A stretch of 64,000 bases of DNA, taken from contig OW203749.1 in NCBI GenBank assembly GCA_934045075.1, forward strand, positions 1,302,001-1,366,000, written 5' to 3'. The first letter of the stretch is position 1. Every line of letters starts with the position of its first letter. The notes beneath the pieces are model-generated. The model saw nothing but the letters and a program-made list of their open reading frames with translations. It was not told where the DNA came from and did no database searches. The position numbers and the translations under genes are program-made. Of the stretch, positions 20,142 to 30,555 are shown one piece after another. This DNA comes from Yponomeuta sedellus (Eukaryota > Arthropoda > Insecta > Lepidoptera > Yponomeutidae).

Positions 20142-20690
20142 TTTGTTAGCTTTTAGAATATACCTCGGCTACTATCGGCGGGTAGAATCGAATATATTCG
20201 TCCAATACAAATATCGCGATGCCCAGCGTGGGGATTATGGGCATTACCCCCCAATGATGGCACAACCTTGCGCTATGGAGCTCATTAGGGGAGGGCTGTG
20301 TCCAGCAGTGGACTAATAAAGCCTGAAGAAGAAAAAGAAGCATAGAAATATCGGTACTAATATGACACATAACTTTGCATAACTTTAAAAACCTATTTAG
20401 AGTCGCCCATTGGCTCAATTGGTAGAGCGCTGGCACGGATAGCCAGAGGTTGCGGGTTCGAATCCCGGCATGGGTGAAGTGTTTAGCCTCTAAATAGGTT
20501 TTTAAATTAATTTGTTCCTTAGCACGGGTTAGTGCATTAAAAATAAAAATAGTATAATTTGCATAACTTTTCAAAGTAGTGAAGAAAAGTTTTACACAGA
20601 GCAGGAACTAGTATTACACTCGTGTGTTTTCGGCGAAAACCGAAGCCTACTCTAGAGCCCGAGGTACATTCTCAAAGCTAACAGACTACA
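20142..20690. mobile_element. MITE-T with nested repeat E and SINE-A
   Basis: The left end GTTAGCTTTTAGAATATACC is at 20142 and the inverted right end (CTCTAGAGCCCGAGGTACAT then CAAAGCTAAC) at about 20652-20685. Inside are a repeat E fragment (20213-20338) and SINE-A (20387-20557). The compact form at 56043-56226 gives the unexpanded length of about 180 bp. Confidence 0.65.
20387..20557 (+). mobile_element. SINE-A with minimal 16-nt inverted segment
   Basis: The target duplication is TTTGCATAACTTT (20374-20386 and 20558-20570). The unit opens with AAAAACCTATTTAGAG in inverted orientation and switches directly to the forward tRNA-like body (TCGCCCATTGGCTCAATTGG). B box and tail are intact, ending ATAGTATAA. 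It is the clearest case that the inversion start is fixed while the switch point varies. Confidence 0.92.
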
Positions 20691-20696
20691 CGGTTA

Positions 20697-21005
20697 GGGG
20701 CCGTTCAAGTATTACGTAAGCACTATGGGGGGGGGGTGGGGGATGTCTTTGTTTTGCTTATGTTTAGGATGACATGCGGGGTAGGGGAGTCTAGATGATG
20801 ATTACGTCATCGGTAGTTATTTACTTTTTTACACAAATGGCAACCCTCACATTGTCTATGCTTGAATACAAAACGCATTTTTAAAAATTCCCGCAAATAA
20901 TGCATACGTTTAGGCACTCGCTTTAACATTATAATTACAATATAAAAAAATACATTTTTAATTGAAAAATGTTTACGTAAGCTTACGTAATATTTGAACG
21001 GCCCC
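20697..21005. mobile_element. TTA-flanked MITE, GGGGCCGT family, 309 bp
   Basis: TIRs GGGGCCGTTCAAGTATTACG are flanked by TTA on both sides (20694-20696 and 21006-21008). A G-run follows the left TIR. It is non-coding. Confidence 0.82.
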
Positions 21006-21192
21006 TTACGTATACTTTGCCCAAAAAGTGTAGAAATTAAAGAGTAAAGTTTTGCTCAGACTTTTTGTCTTTGCTAGTTAATTTCTTGCACTTAAAAGAA
21101 TTATAAAAATCAAAACTACAGTCATTGCATTAAAAACATTTATTGTGTGATTAGTCAAAGGTAGCAAGTGATCTTCGATATCATCCCTTGTA

Positions 21193-21365
21193 TGTCCCCA
21201 CTACTGGGGCACGGGTCTCTTCTTGCATCGCAGGAAGGTTAGGCCATACTCCACCACGGGGGCCAAGTCCGGGTTGGTGGAGGATTGTAAGACAGTGGCG
21301 GGCCTTACTGTCAGAAGTTATCAAGCCGCCCATAAGGCCTCTGACATGGCTTTACTACATGTAAT
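21193..21365 (+). repeat. Repeat F (GGCACGGGTCTCTTCC family), fragment
   Basis: Landmarks are CTGGGGCACGGGTCTCTTCYTGCATCGCAGG AAGG, given here in part as GGCACGGGTCTCTTC and GCATCGCAGGAAGGTTAGGC, then TCCACCACGGGGGCCAAGTC, and it ends after AGGCCTCTGACATGGC. Fuller copies lie at 28890-29240, 39178-39765 and 41005-41356. The class is unknown. Confidence 0.6.
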
Positions 21366-21439
21366 CTTAATTTTCGGTAATGCCACTCAAAAAAATTACT
21401 TCCGGATTCTTGGATTTTTGGACAAACTATATTAAACGG

Positions 21440-21672
21440 ACATCTGTCACAGAACCGATGATCGTTGGAGCAGACGGGTTCTCGAATGGAGACCACGACT
21501 CGGCAAGCGTAGTGTAGGACGCCCTCCGGCCAGATGGACCGACGACCTGAAAAAGGTGGCTGGTGGTGACTGGATGGCGAAAACGGGAGATCGGGTCTTG
21601 TGGCGCACCTGGGGGAGGCTTATGTCCAGCAGTGGACTGCAATAGGCTGAAATGATGATGATGATGATGATA
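21440..21672 (+). mobile_element. RTE-type LINE 3' end
   Basis: A frame with GRPPARWTDDLKKVAGG and DRVLWRTWGR is the usual RTE C-terminus. The 3' end is ATGTCCAGCAGTGGACTGCA followed by a (GAT)n run at 21650-21672 in place of poly(A). Confidence 0.7.
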
Positions 21673-21856
21673 TTAAACGGATTTATACTTGATTATCTGT
21701 TGCATTAGCAAAAAGTGCAGTTGGAACGGAATAATTATCCGTAAAAACATATGTTTATTGGCAATTGATGTCGCTTATATGTATTACTGCATAGTGCAAA
21801 CATTTCATACAAATAAAATAAAAATAATGTTTACATCAGTGATGTAACATACGTAT

Positions 21857-23262
21857 TATCTGTTAGCTTTTAGAATATACCTCGGGCTCTAGAGTAGGCT
21901 TCGGTTTTCGCCGATTTTCGCCGGTTTTCGTACTGATGATCGAGTTCTGATTTCGAAGTTAAGTGTCATATTAGTTCCGATTAAGAAATTAAGTGTCACA
22001 TTAGTTCCGATTGCGAAATTAAGTGTCATATTAGTTTTGATTCCGAAATTAAGTGTCACATTAGTTCCGATTGCGAAATTAAGTGTCATATTAGTTCCGA
22101 ATTCGAAATTAACCCTTCTCGCGTTTAGTGTACATACGTCTGTACACTAATCAGCCCGGCCGCGCGCATCCCCCAAGCGCTTAGTGTACAGACGTATGTA
22201 CACTATGCAACGCTCAGATTGGACTCTTTTTATCTATGCTCTGTGCATTCTCTATGGACAATATCTGTTGTTTTATTGGCCAATGGTTAGTAAGGATTAC
22301 TTTCGCCAACCAATCAAATGACGTGACGTGGAAAAAAATTGAATTATCATCGAAACCACATGAGCTTGCTAGGTCAGACGCCATTTTGCGTTTTCGTCGT
22401 GAGTTGCTCCGCTCGCTAAAGTTTTATAAGTTATTTAGAGAAGGCAACGCTGCGTATTTGTTCATGTGTTATATATCAAATTACTGGGAAAAGTGTGTAG
22501 ATTATGATTCAAATAATAGTTTCGTTGTATTTGATGGAAAAGAAAGTGAAAAAAGCCTCGAACTTTTAGCCCGGATTGTGCCGCTTGTATGGGCGGTCAG
22601 TGTCATTTTACCTCTTCCTGGTAATTATTCATTTATAGCTTTATTTTGGTGAATTAGAGTATGAAAATTGTGTAAACAGTAATAGATAATATGCAGATCA
22701 TATTATAAGTGTTAGTTCAGTGCTAGTGAATGAGTAATTAGTGAAAATAGTGAGACAAAGTTCAAAGTAGTGTCAAAATGGCGTGGATAGTGAAATTCAT
22801 CTCGTCATTTGAATATCATGTAAGTTTATTGATAATTTTATTAGCATTACAAGTATAATAACCGGATAGGGAATTTTATGCAGATTGTAGTGATATATAA
22901 CACTTATTGAATAATTACGTAGTACTTTCTCTAATTTGAGAAATGCGGAACTGTGTTCACAAAAAAGATGCAAAAAAATGGCGGTGCGAAATGACCCTGC
23001 ACTATGCGGTACCTTTGAACTTTCTTTTTTCCGAGCGCGCGTGGCGCTAGAAGGGTTAAGTGTCATATTAGTTCCGATTAAGAAGTTAGGTGTCATATTA
23101 GTTCCGATTCCGAAATTAAGTGTCACATTAATTCCGATTGCGAAATTAAGTGTCATATTAGTTCCGATTACGAAATTAAGTGTCATATTAATTCCGATAT
23201 TTCTATTACACGAATATATCCGATTCTATCCGATAGTAGCCGAGGTATATTCTAAAAGCTAA
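21857..23262. mobile_element. MITE-T copy expanded by a 30-bp tandem array and split by piggyBac
   Basis: Left end GTTAGCTTTTAGAATATACC; right end CCGAGGTATATTCTAAAAGC. Between them a 30-bp unit (GAAATTAAGTGTCATATTAG then TTCCGATTNC) is repeated about five times at 21953-22108 and about five times at 23056-23200. The piggyBac-like element at 22113-23055 sits between the two halves. The compact MITE-T at 56043-56226 holds a single unit. Confidence 0.8.
22113..23055. mobile_element. piggyBac-like non-autonomous element, 943 bp
   Basis: TTAA lies at both borders (22109-22112 and 23056-23059). The terminal repeats CCCTTCTCGCG and CCCTTCTAGCG face each other. Subterminal inverted copies of TTAGTGTACATACGTCTGTA lie at about 22127-22205. 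An open frame at 22236-22652 (138 codons) has no recognised domain and lacks piggyBac transposase motifs. Confidence 0.82.
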
Positions 23263-23566
23263 CCACAAATGCGGCTGTAAAATTGTATTTCTTACTATGT
23301 CGCGTTGCTAATACATGCTTATGTATTCGGGTTTAAACGCAATTATTTACTAGTAAAAACGTAATGGGCATGACGAAAGAATTTAAAATCCTCTGCTACA
23401 ATCTGGGGACACATTTACCTATTAATTACGAAAAAAAACTGTATTTCAGTAATAAACTAAAGTTTAACGAAGGTTAAGGGCATTTTTCTAAAATCTTAAT
23501 ACCCGCAATCTTTTATTATTTAATTCAGTGAGAACAAGGACGGCCTAAAAATCAGCGCTGTGATGA

Positions 23567-23825
23567 TGCTGTGGGTTGGCCTAGAGAATAGCACCAACCC
23601 AATTTTTTCCCGCAGGTGTCGTAAAAGGCGACTGAGGGACACAAGCCGGGGGGTGGGCAGCAGCGCCCCCTGCAGTACAATTCCACCGAACTGCGATCCC
23701 CAACCCGCATGCCCAGCGTGGGGGTTATGGGCACTACCCTCTATGATAGCAGAGCGTGGCGCTCTTTAGGGGAGGGATGTGTCCAGCAGTAGACTAGTAT
23801 AGCCTGACGACGACGACGATGATGT
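23567..23825 (+). repeat. Repeat E copy
   Basis: Full landmarks from GAATAGCACCAACCCAATT to TCCAGCAGTAGACTAGTATA, ending in GACGACGACGATGATG. This trinucleotide end is typical of RTE-mobilised copies. Confidence 0.65.
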
Positions 23826-24146
23826 ATGCACTCACAGCACTACGCTGAGCCCTATCCTTTTTATCACATATTGTCTCTAATTTTTTGTCGTAGTAGATAT
23901 TCATATGTTCTCGAATCTGTGTGTGATAAATAAACATTTTTCAATTTCAAAAATAATTTTAAATCTGCGTGAAAGCAGCTCGCAGTGTCATGGCGTCGAA
24001 TCTGACGTCACGCCCAGGTAAACAAACATCGTGATCACTAGTCCTCACAACGAAGCACGGGTGAAGTTTACTAAGCGTGACGTCACGCGGTGTGATGGGT
24101 GTTTCAGTCAAAATGGCTGAAAACAGTTTTACATTGGTAAACTCTA

Positions 24147-24454
24147 AAAACCTATTTAGAGGCTAAAAACTCCACCCATGCCGGGATTCGAACCCGCGAC
24201 CTCTGGCTATTCGTGCCAGCGCTCTTTCCAACAGAGCTAATGGGCGACTCACCGGCATCAGTGAAATTTCGAACCTCTTTACACTACTCTCTGTATTACG
24301 TACAGGCAGGCAGCGGTGACTGAGCCATTAGCTCAGTTGGAAAGAGCGCTGGCACGGATAGCCAGAGGTCGCGGTTTCGAATCCCTGCATGAGTAGAATT
24401 CTTAGCCTCTAAATAGGTTTTTAAAATTGTCCTTAGCACGGGTTAGTGCATTAT
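24147..24454 (+). mobile_element. SINE-A, long foldback copy
   Basis: The target duplication is ATTGGTAAACTCT (24134-24146 and 24455-24467). The inverted half runs from AAAAACCTATTTAGAGGC through the tRNA body into the head (to about 24312). The forward half starts just before box A (TAGCTCAGTTGG) and ends at TTAGTGCATTAT. Arms of roughly 90 bp can pair. Confidence 0.9.
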
Positions 24455-24625
24455 ATTGGTAAACTCTTTTTTTTTTTCAATAAAACCTAATCAGTGTTTT
24501 AAATCCTTTTTATGTGTGTTTTCCCCCAATATAGTTAAATATTTGAATATTTGCCACTGTCGTCCCGCCTATTACCTTAATTCACGACGTTCCCTATAAA
24601 CAATCGCGATTAGACCACTTTAATA

Positions 24626-25234
<609 letters not shown>

Positions 25235-25257
25235 TAACAAACAAACAAACAAAAAAA

Positions 25258-25494
25258 ATGAATATTTATGGACATATTACACAGATCTCGTTAGCCCTAT
25301 ACTAAGTACAACTAAATGACTTGTGTTATAGGTGCTAACTCGACGATAGATTTAATACAATAAATACATAGATAACATCCAAGACCCGAGACGAAGTAAA
25401 AAGTTCGTTTCCTAGTTTGACCCGGCCGGGGATCGAACCCGAGACCTTCGATTCAGCGGAGTCAGCGTGCCAAACCGCTGCGCCACCGAGGCCG
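25258..25494 (-). mobile_element. SINE-D copy next to the microsatellite
   Basis: Same landmarks as 19660-19908: CGGCCTCGGTGGCGCAGCGG and GGTTCGATCCCCGGCCGGGT, tail GGGCTAACGAGATCTGTGTA. Its 3' terminus (about 25258) runs into a TTTG-rich stretch and then (CTTG)n on the minus strand. Confidence 0.78.
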
Positions 25495-25608
25495 TATGTA
25501 AAATTGTGATGATTTATTATTTTGAAGGGCACAGATACAAAAGGCAGATTGCACGACAAAATGTAACGGTATCTGTGAAATACCAGTTGCATATCAAAAT
25601 CATCATCA

Positions 25609-25770
25609 ACCCATTATGTCCCCAGCGAGGGGCACGGGTCTCTTCCCTGAGGAAGGTCTAGGCCACACTCCACCACGGGGGCCAAGTCCGGATTAGTGGA
25701 GGCTTGCAAGACTAGTGGCTGGTCTTACTGTCAGAATCTTCCAAGCCGCTTTAAGGCCTCTGACTCGGCT
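25609..25770 (+). repeat. Repeat F fragment
   Basis: CCATTATGTCCCCAGCGAGG then GGCACGGGTCTCTTCCC, ending after AAGGCCTCTGACTCGGC. It is truncated and diverged. Confidence 0.55.
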
Positions 25771-25882
25771 TGTACCCAGGAAAGAAATTACAAAAAAAGT
25801 TTTTCCGAAGTACCCCGTATTTTTGTAAACATCTATTTTTAACTGCTTATTGGTGACTATTTCGTAGTCTTTTATATATAAC

Positions 25883-25925
25883 TAGCTGACCCAGCGAACT
25901 TCGTACCGCTTATCAGTGGATTCTT
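25883..25925 (-). mobile_element. Helitron-like 3' end
   Basis: The minus strand ends GGTACGAAGTTCGCTGGGTC AGCTAG, a hairpin-CTAG ending frequent in butterfly and moth Helitrons. Only about 40 bp is recognisable. Confidence 0.45.
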
Positions 25926-26023
25926 AAATTTTATATTTTTCTCTCCGTAAGAACCGTCCCAGTGGACTAATATAGCCTGAAGGAGAGGGAGTATTATATT
26001 TAATTTTGTTTTAATTATTTAGG

Positions 26024-26300
26024 GTGGTGTGTGGTGTCGCCTAGAGAATAGCACCAACCCAAATTCTTCCCGCGGGTGTCGTAAAAGGCGACTAAGGGAC
26101 ACAAACCAGGGGGTGAGCAGCAGCGCCCCCTGCAGCACAGTTCCACCAAACTGCGATCTCCAACCCGCGTGCCCAGCGTGGGGATTATGGGCATTACTCC
26201 TCACATGACTCATCCTTAGTGATGGCACAACCTTGCGCTATGGCGCTCATTAGGGGAGGGAGGGCTATGTCTAGCAGTAGACTAATATAGCCTGAAGATA
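26024..26300 (+). repeat. Repeat E copy
   Basis: From GGTGTGTGGTGTCGCCTAGA through GTGAGCAGCAGCGCCCCCTG to GGGCTATGTCTAGCAGTAGA, ending CCTGAAGATATAGATATA. It is nearly full length with small duplications (GGGAGGGAGGG). Confidence 0.62.
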
Positions 26301-26844
26301 TAGATATATTTAGGGCATAGACAAGTGTTTAGGGTCACATCACAAGGTAGGTAGGTACATTAATACATCCTAATTATTGACGTGCACCAGGGATATTACT
26401 AAAACGATATGCTAAAAGTATATATGTATCGATAGAGAACCTCTTGTTTTCATTTGTAAATAACAACGCCTGAGTCTTGTTTATGACAAATGTTTTCATT
26501 TTCTAGAATTTTTTATCAACAGTTTGTTTGCAAAGTAAACCTTATATATGGTGCAAAACAGCTAAGAATTTTCCTGAAAGATATAACTCCAAAACACGTC
26601 ATGGTATCACTGTTCAAATATAGGAAATGACTATCATATAATGTAAGTATCATATATCATATCAGATTAAATTACCCACTTCAAGAGACCAAAAGGGTTT
26701 GCAATAGCTCTTATCATGCGAGTAATAAGTACGAGAATCGAAGTAACAGGCCATCTTAAAGTCTATAACAAATTTTATTTACAACCAGACTTTATTTACT
26801 ACTTTCTGTCCAGAAATTACATTCTTGTTAATACAATAATTGAA

Positions 26845-27172
26845 CAAATGATATACGTTGGAGGGAACGTGTTCTTGAGTGGAGACCGCGACTCACCCCT
26901 GGTTTCTGAGACACTAACAAGCCGTTAATCTACTGTTAACAGCTGTCAAGTAGTCAAAGTGCATATAGAAAAAACATTTGACAGCTGTTAACAGTAGATT
27001 AACAGATTGTTAGTGTACGAGAAACTGGGGTTTAGTGTAGGACGCCCTCCGACCAGGTGGGATGACGACCTGCGAAACACTGCCGGCAGATGCTGGATGC
27101 GGCGAGCTGAAGACAGGGCGCTATGGCGCTCATGTCCAGCAGTGGACTAATATAGCCTGAAGAAGAAGAAGA
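26845..27172 (+). mobile_element. RTE-type LINE 3' end with nested MITE
   Basis: GTTCTTGAGTGGAGACCGCG, then after the MITE AGTGTAGGACGCCCTCCGAC and the 3' end TCCAGCAGTGGACTAATATA GCCTGAAGAAGAAG. It is a paralogue of 21440-21672 with a (GAA)n tail. Confidence 0.65.
26896..27030. mobile_element. 135-bp foldback MITE
   Basis: Inverted arms of about 53 bp start CCCCTGGTTTCTGAGACACT on the left and CCCCAGTTTCTCGTACACT on the right, and both contain CTACTGTTAACAGCTGTCAA. It interrupts the RTE 3' end. The target duplication is unclear. Confidence 0.75.
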
Positions 27173-27310
27173 ACAAATAATAGACTGCAGCGTAGGAGAG
27201 ACTGGATCCTAAACTAGATCAAAATATCTATATAAAAGTTCCTAATGTAGGTATTATCTGCGGAAATACTAGAGCCTTAATTAGATCAAATGGTCTATGG
27301 TAAAATTATA

Positions 27311-28090
27311 CAGGGCGTCCCACGGCTATGCCACATGGAGGGAAAGTACCTTTAATATCGTAGATGGAACATTTTACTGAAAGAAGACATTTTATTTCTG
27401 ATAGTTGGATGTTATTTAGCAAAAAGTATTCCTTATGATGAAGCCTTCCGATCGGTGTGATAAAGCTACAGGGTAATTTTTTTTCTCGTGTAGCGGGTGC
27501 GATTCCCGGTTCAACCGTGTAATTAGTTAAAAATCTATGAATGCAGGTTAGATTGTGTTTGAAATTGAAATAATGTTTATACTATTTTTATTTTTAATGC
27601 ACTAACCCGGAAGGAACAAATTTAAAAACCTATTTAGAGGCTAAAAATTTCACCCATGCCGGGATTCGAACAAAATTTTTAGCCTCTAAATAGGTTTTTA
27701 AATTTGTTCCTTAGCACGGGTTAGTGCATTAAAAATAAAAATAGTATAATCATGTGGGTACAGTGATATCGTTCCGATGTTAAACCTAACTGCAAAGGTA
27801 GTCGGGGCTTTAAGTAATGCAATTTGCTTAAGTCAGATGTCGCTGCCTGTACGTAATACAGAGAATAGTGTGAAGAGGTTCGAAATTTCACTGATGGCGT
27901 GAGTCGCCCATTGGCTCAATTGGTAGAGCGCTGGCACGGATAGCCAGAGGTTGCGGGTTGGAATCCCGGCATGGGTGAAATTTTTAGCCTCTAAATAGGT
28001 TTTTAAAATAATGTGTTCTTTCAGTAAAATGTTCCATCTACAATATTAAAGGTATTATCCCTCCGTGTGGAATAGCCGTGGGACGCCCTG
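27311..28090. mobile_element. TA-flanked MITE, CAGGGCGTCCCACGGCTAT family, with nested SINE-A
   Basis: TIRs of about 78 bp begin CAGGGCGTCCCACGGCTAT, with TA at 27309-27310 and 28091-28092, as in Tc1/mariner-type elements. Subterminal TAGATGGAACATTTTACTGA is shared with the fragment at 41430-41590. The interior is mostly SINE-A (27577-28005). Confidence 0.8.
27577..28005 (-). mobile_element. SINE-A, inverted plus tail-to-head dimer
   Basis: The target duplication is AAATAATGT (27568-27576 and 28006-28014). In plus orientation the order is inverted tail and partial tRNA, forward tail, the ATAATCATGTGGG junction, head, tRNA-like body and a stop at AGGTTTTTA. Read on the minus strand it fits twin priming from a dimeric source, since the end is the same A-tract. 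Confidence 0.85.
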
Positions 28091-28134
28091 TATAGCCACA
28101 AATAAAAAATCATACCAAGTAGGTACTTCTCCCT

Positions 28135-28315
28135 ACACTCAACAACACTAAAAACACCGTGAGGAAACCGGAGTGCCTGAGGTGTCCAAATAACTCGGCG
28201 CTTGGAATTGCGAATCCGCGGTGGGCACTCGAGGTAATAAGCCCAAACTCGCTGTGTGAGAGAAGGCCGGTGCCCTGCAGTGGAACGTTTCTAGGCTACA
28301 TAAAATAATAAATTT
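28135..28315 (+). mobile_element. SINE-C-like 3' fragment
   Basis: CACCGTGAGGAAACCGGAGT, AATTGCGAATCCGCGGTGGG and GCCCTGCAGTGGAACGTTTC match the 3' body seen at 34775-35010 and, reversed, at 40130-40210 and 48395-48480. The tRNA-derived head is missing. Confidence 0.55.
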
Positions 28316-28344
28316 CGCAGAGCCCCGCCACACATTTAATTTAG

Positions 28345-28560
28345 TACGAACAAATCTTAATTATTTTCGAACGTAACTTCATATTGAACTTTTGCAATTT
28401 TTGCCGAGGGTAGTAAACTAACCGCTAATGCTTTCTAAAAGACGCCTGTCACCTCAGTTATCCGAGACCTCGGCAGCACCTGAAAAAGTGCCGAAACGTC
28501 GGAAAATTGTAAAAATGAAATAAACGAGCATAAATCCTTATAAAAACAGTTTTAAATTAC
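28345..28560 (+). mobile_element. GTGCCG-hairpin family, one arm with flank
   Basis: AACGTAACTTCATATTGAAC, TTTGCCGAGGGTAGTAAACT, CACCTGAAAAAGTGCCGAAA and the end TATAAAAACAGTTTTAAATT. Same layout as 62893-63070 in reverse; this is the non-palindromic full form of the foldback at 2607-2781. Confidence 0.6.
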
Positions 28561-28599
28561 GCGTACTTAGTATATTAGCCGCGTCTGAATTACCACAAC

Positions 28600-28835
28600 A
28601 CAGACTCTAGTACCCCAAATTCTTCCCGCGTATGCGGTAAAAGGCGACTAGGGGACACGAACCGGGGGGTGGGCAGCAGCGCCCCGTGCAGTACAATTCC
28701 AACAAACTGTGATCCCCATCCCCCATGCCCAGCGTGGGAATTATGCGCATTACCCTGCAATGATGGCACGAACGTGCGCTTGTTAGGGGAGGGCTATGTC
28801 CAGCAGTGGACTAATATAGCCTGAAGAAGAAGAAG
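28600..28835 (+). repeat. Repeat E copy
   Basis: From ATTCTTCCCGCGTATGCGGT through GGGGGGTGGGCAGCAGCGCC to TCCAGCAGTGGACTAATATA, ending (GAA)n. The 5' end is slightly short. Confidence 0.65.
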
Positions 28836-28889
28836 AAAACTAGTCTAGCGTAGAATCCGTTGTATTTATTTCCGATATGAACAGTTGTA

Positions 28890-29425
28890 TGTCCCCACTG
28901 CTGGGGCACGGGTCTCTTCCTGCATCGCAGGAAGGTTAGGCCATACTCCACCACGGGGGCCAAGTCCGGGTTGGCGGAGGATTGGAAGACAGTGGCGGGC
29001 CTTACTGTCAGAAGTTATCAAGCCGCCCATAAGGCCTCTGACATGGCTTAACGACTGCCATTATATGACAGCCGGCACTTAACGTGCCTTGCGAAGCACG
29101 GAAGCGCTCGGAAAAATGCCCCTAGCGGTAGTCACGGGACGCTCACCCATCCTGTACCTGACCGCGCTTGTTGTTGTTTAAACCAAGTAATTGATTCCAA
29201 TTACTCGGTTCGCCTAGGCCACGAGCGCTTCATAGCACCAAGTAGCCCCTGGAAACCAATTATTATTACTGTAGCGTGGTCATTAATTTTTTTGGGGATT
29301 TGCCTTTTAGTATTATCTTGACAAGTATTTGCATTTTGTTTTTTTTTGCTTTACATTCCGTGAACTCAAGTGATTGATTCCAATCACTCGGTTCGACTAG
29401 AGCCACGCTTCGTAATTTTTATAGG
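28890..29425 (+). repeat. Repeat F, near full length
   Basis: It opens GTCCCCACTGCTGGGGCACG and runs through TCCACCACGGGGGCCAAGTC, AAGGCCTCTGACATGGCTTA, GCGAAGCACGGAAGCGCTCG, TAGTCACGGGACGCTCACCC and GATTCCAATTACTCGGTTCG to GGCCACGAGCGCTT. A second CAATCACTCGGTTCGACTAG follows at 29380. There is no ORF of note and the class is unknown. Confidence 0.65.
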
Positions 29426-29562
29426 GACCCGTACCCTAGCAGTGGGGACATACCAAGGGTTGATATCAATCAATCGATCAATCATCTTCTGAATGTGTTT
29501 TGTCCGTACTGTAAAGATGACAAACAATAGCAAATTAGAGATAGGTCATATTGCCAGTTGCC

Positions 29563-30034
29563 CTGTGCAGTAGACTTGGGTGATGTGTCCTTAGAGGGAG
29601 TTGTTATATCTGATATCTTTGCTCACCGACACACACTATATCTCTATCATATCTCGCTCACCACTTGTGTCCAAGCTCGTCCAATCAACTGCGTGTGGAA
29701 ACAAGAGACACAAAATGGTGAGTCAGTCTAGTCTACCTATTCCCTACTTTATCCAGATCACACGTTTTTTTTGGTGAACTTTCTCTCATCGCCCGTTGGT
29801 TACGACGAGAAATGCGGCCGAATGTAACCGATGTCAGACGATGTTGATCTCGCTCTCGCGCATTGTGTGTGAGCTGGATAAAGTAGCAGGAGATGACTAC
29901 CGTACTGAGTTGAGAGTATGTGTGAGGGAGCCAGATATAGTTGACATCTCTGAGATATGAATGGGACACACTTGACGGCTAGGGAGTTGTGTGTCCACTC
30001 ATATCTGGCTCTTGAGTTACCCAAGGCTACTGGG
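29563..30034. mobile_element. hAT-like non-autonomous element, 472 bp
   Basis: An 8-bp duplication CAGTTGCC (29555-29562 and 30035-30042) flanks it. The ends share CAGTAGNCTTGGGT in inverted orientation. It contains long GA/TC-rich inverted stretches such as CTCATATCTGGCTC. No transposase is seen. The 8-bp duplication supports hAT; the TIR is imperfect. Confidence 0.6.
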
Positions 30035-30254
30035 CAGTTGCCAGATAACATTTATCTATACAGCCACACGTCAGCTCTTGAATGTGCCAATCCATGGTAG
30101 ACACGCGGGTGGCTAGGCACATACTCTTGAGTGAAGGCTGATGGAACAATAGGCATTGTAATTGCACTTATTCACTAAGTATTGAGTTGCTTATCGGGCA
30201 TCGATATAAACAAAGGAAGAAATTGACGCTTTATCGTTAATGATATGAACCCTT

Positions 30255-30537
30255 ATAGTATTTTTATTTTTAATGCACTAACCCGTGCTAAGGACAAATT
30301 TAAAAATCTATTTAGAGGCTAAAAATTTCACCCATGCCGGGATTCGAACCCGCAACCTCTGGCTATCCGTGCCAGCGCTCTACCAATTGAGCTCAATTGG
30401 TAGAGCGCTGGCACGGATAGCCAGAGGTTGCGGGTTCGAATCCCGGCATGATTGGTAGAGCGCTGGCACGGATAGCCAGAGGTTGCGGGTTCGAATCCCG
30501 GCATGGGTGAAATTTTTAGCCTCTAAATAGGTTTTTA
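30255..30537 (-). mobile_element. SINE-A foldback with reduplicated tRNA segment
   Basis: The target duplication is GATATGAACCCTT (30242-30254 and 30538-30550). In plus orientation: inverted tail, inverted tRNA-like body to CCAATTGAGCTCAATTGG, then the forward body, then a second forward tRNA segment from TTGGTAGAGCGCTGG, ending AGGTTTTTA. The forward body is duplicated by about 50 bp. Confidence 0.85.
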
Positions 30538-30555
30538 GATATGAACCCTTTTTTT

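Noticed and set aside
22797..23186. Minus-strand frame with MTLNF...GTN repeats
   Set aside because: The 10-residue period is the translation of the 30-bp minisatellite, with no start context or splice sites.
21950..23200. 30-bp direct repeats resembling a CRISPR array
   Set aside because: Units are contiguous without unique spacers, the genome is eukaryotic and no cas gene is present; it is a minisatellite in a MITE.
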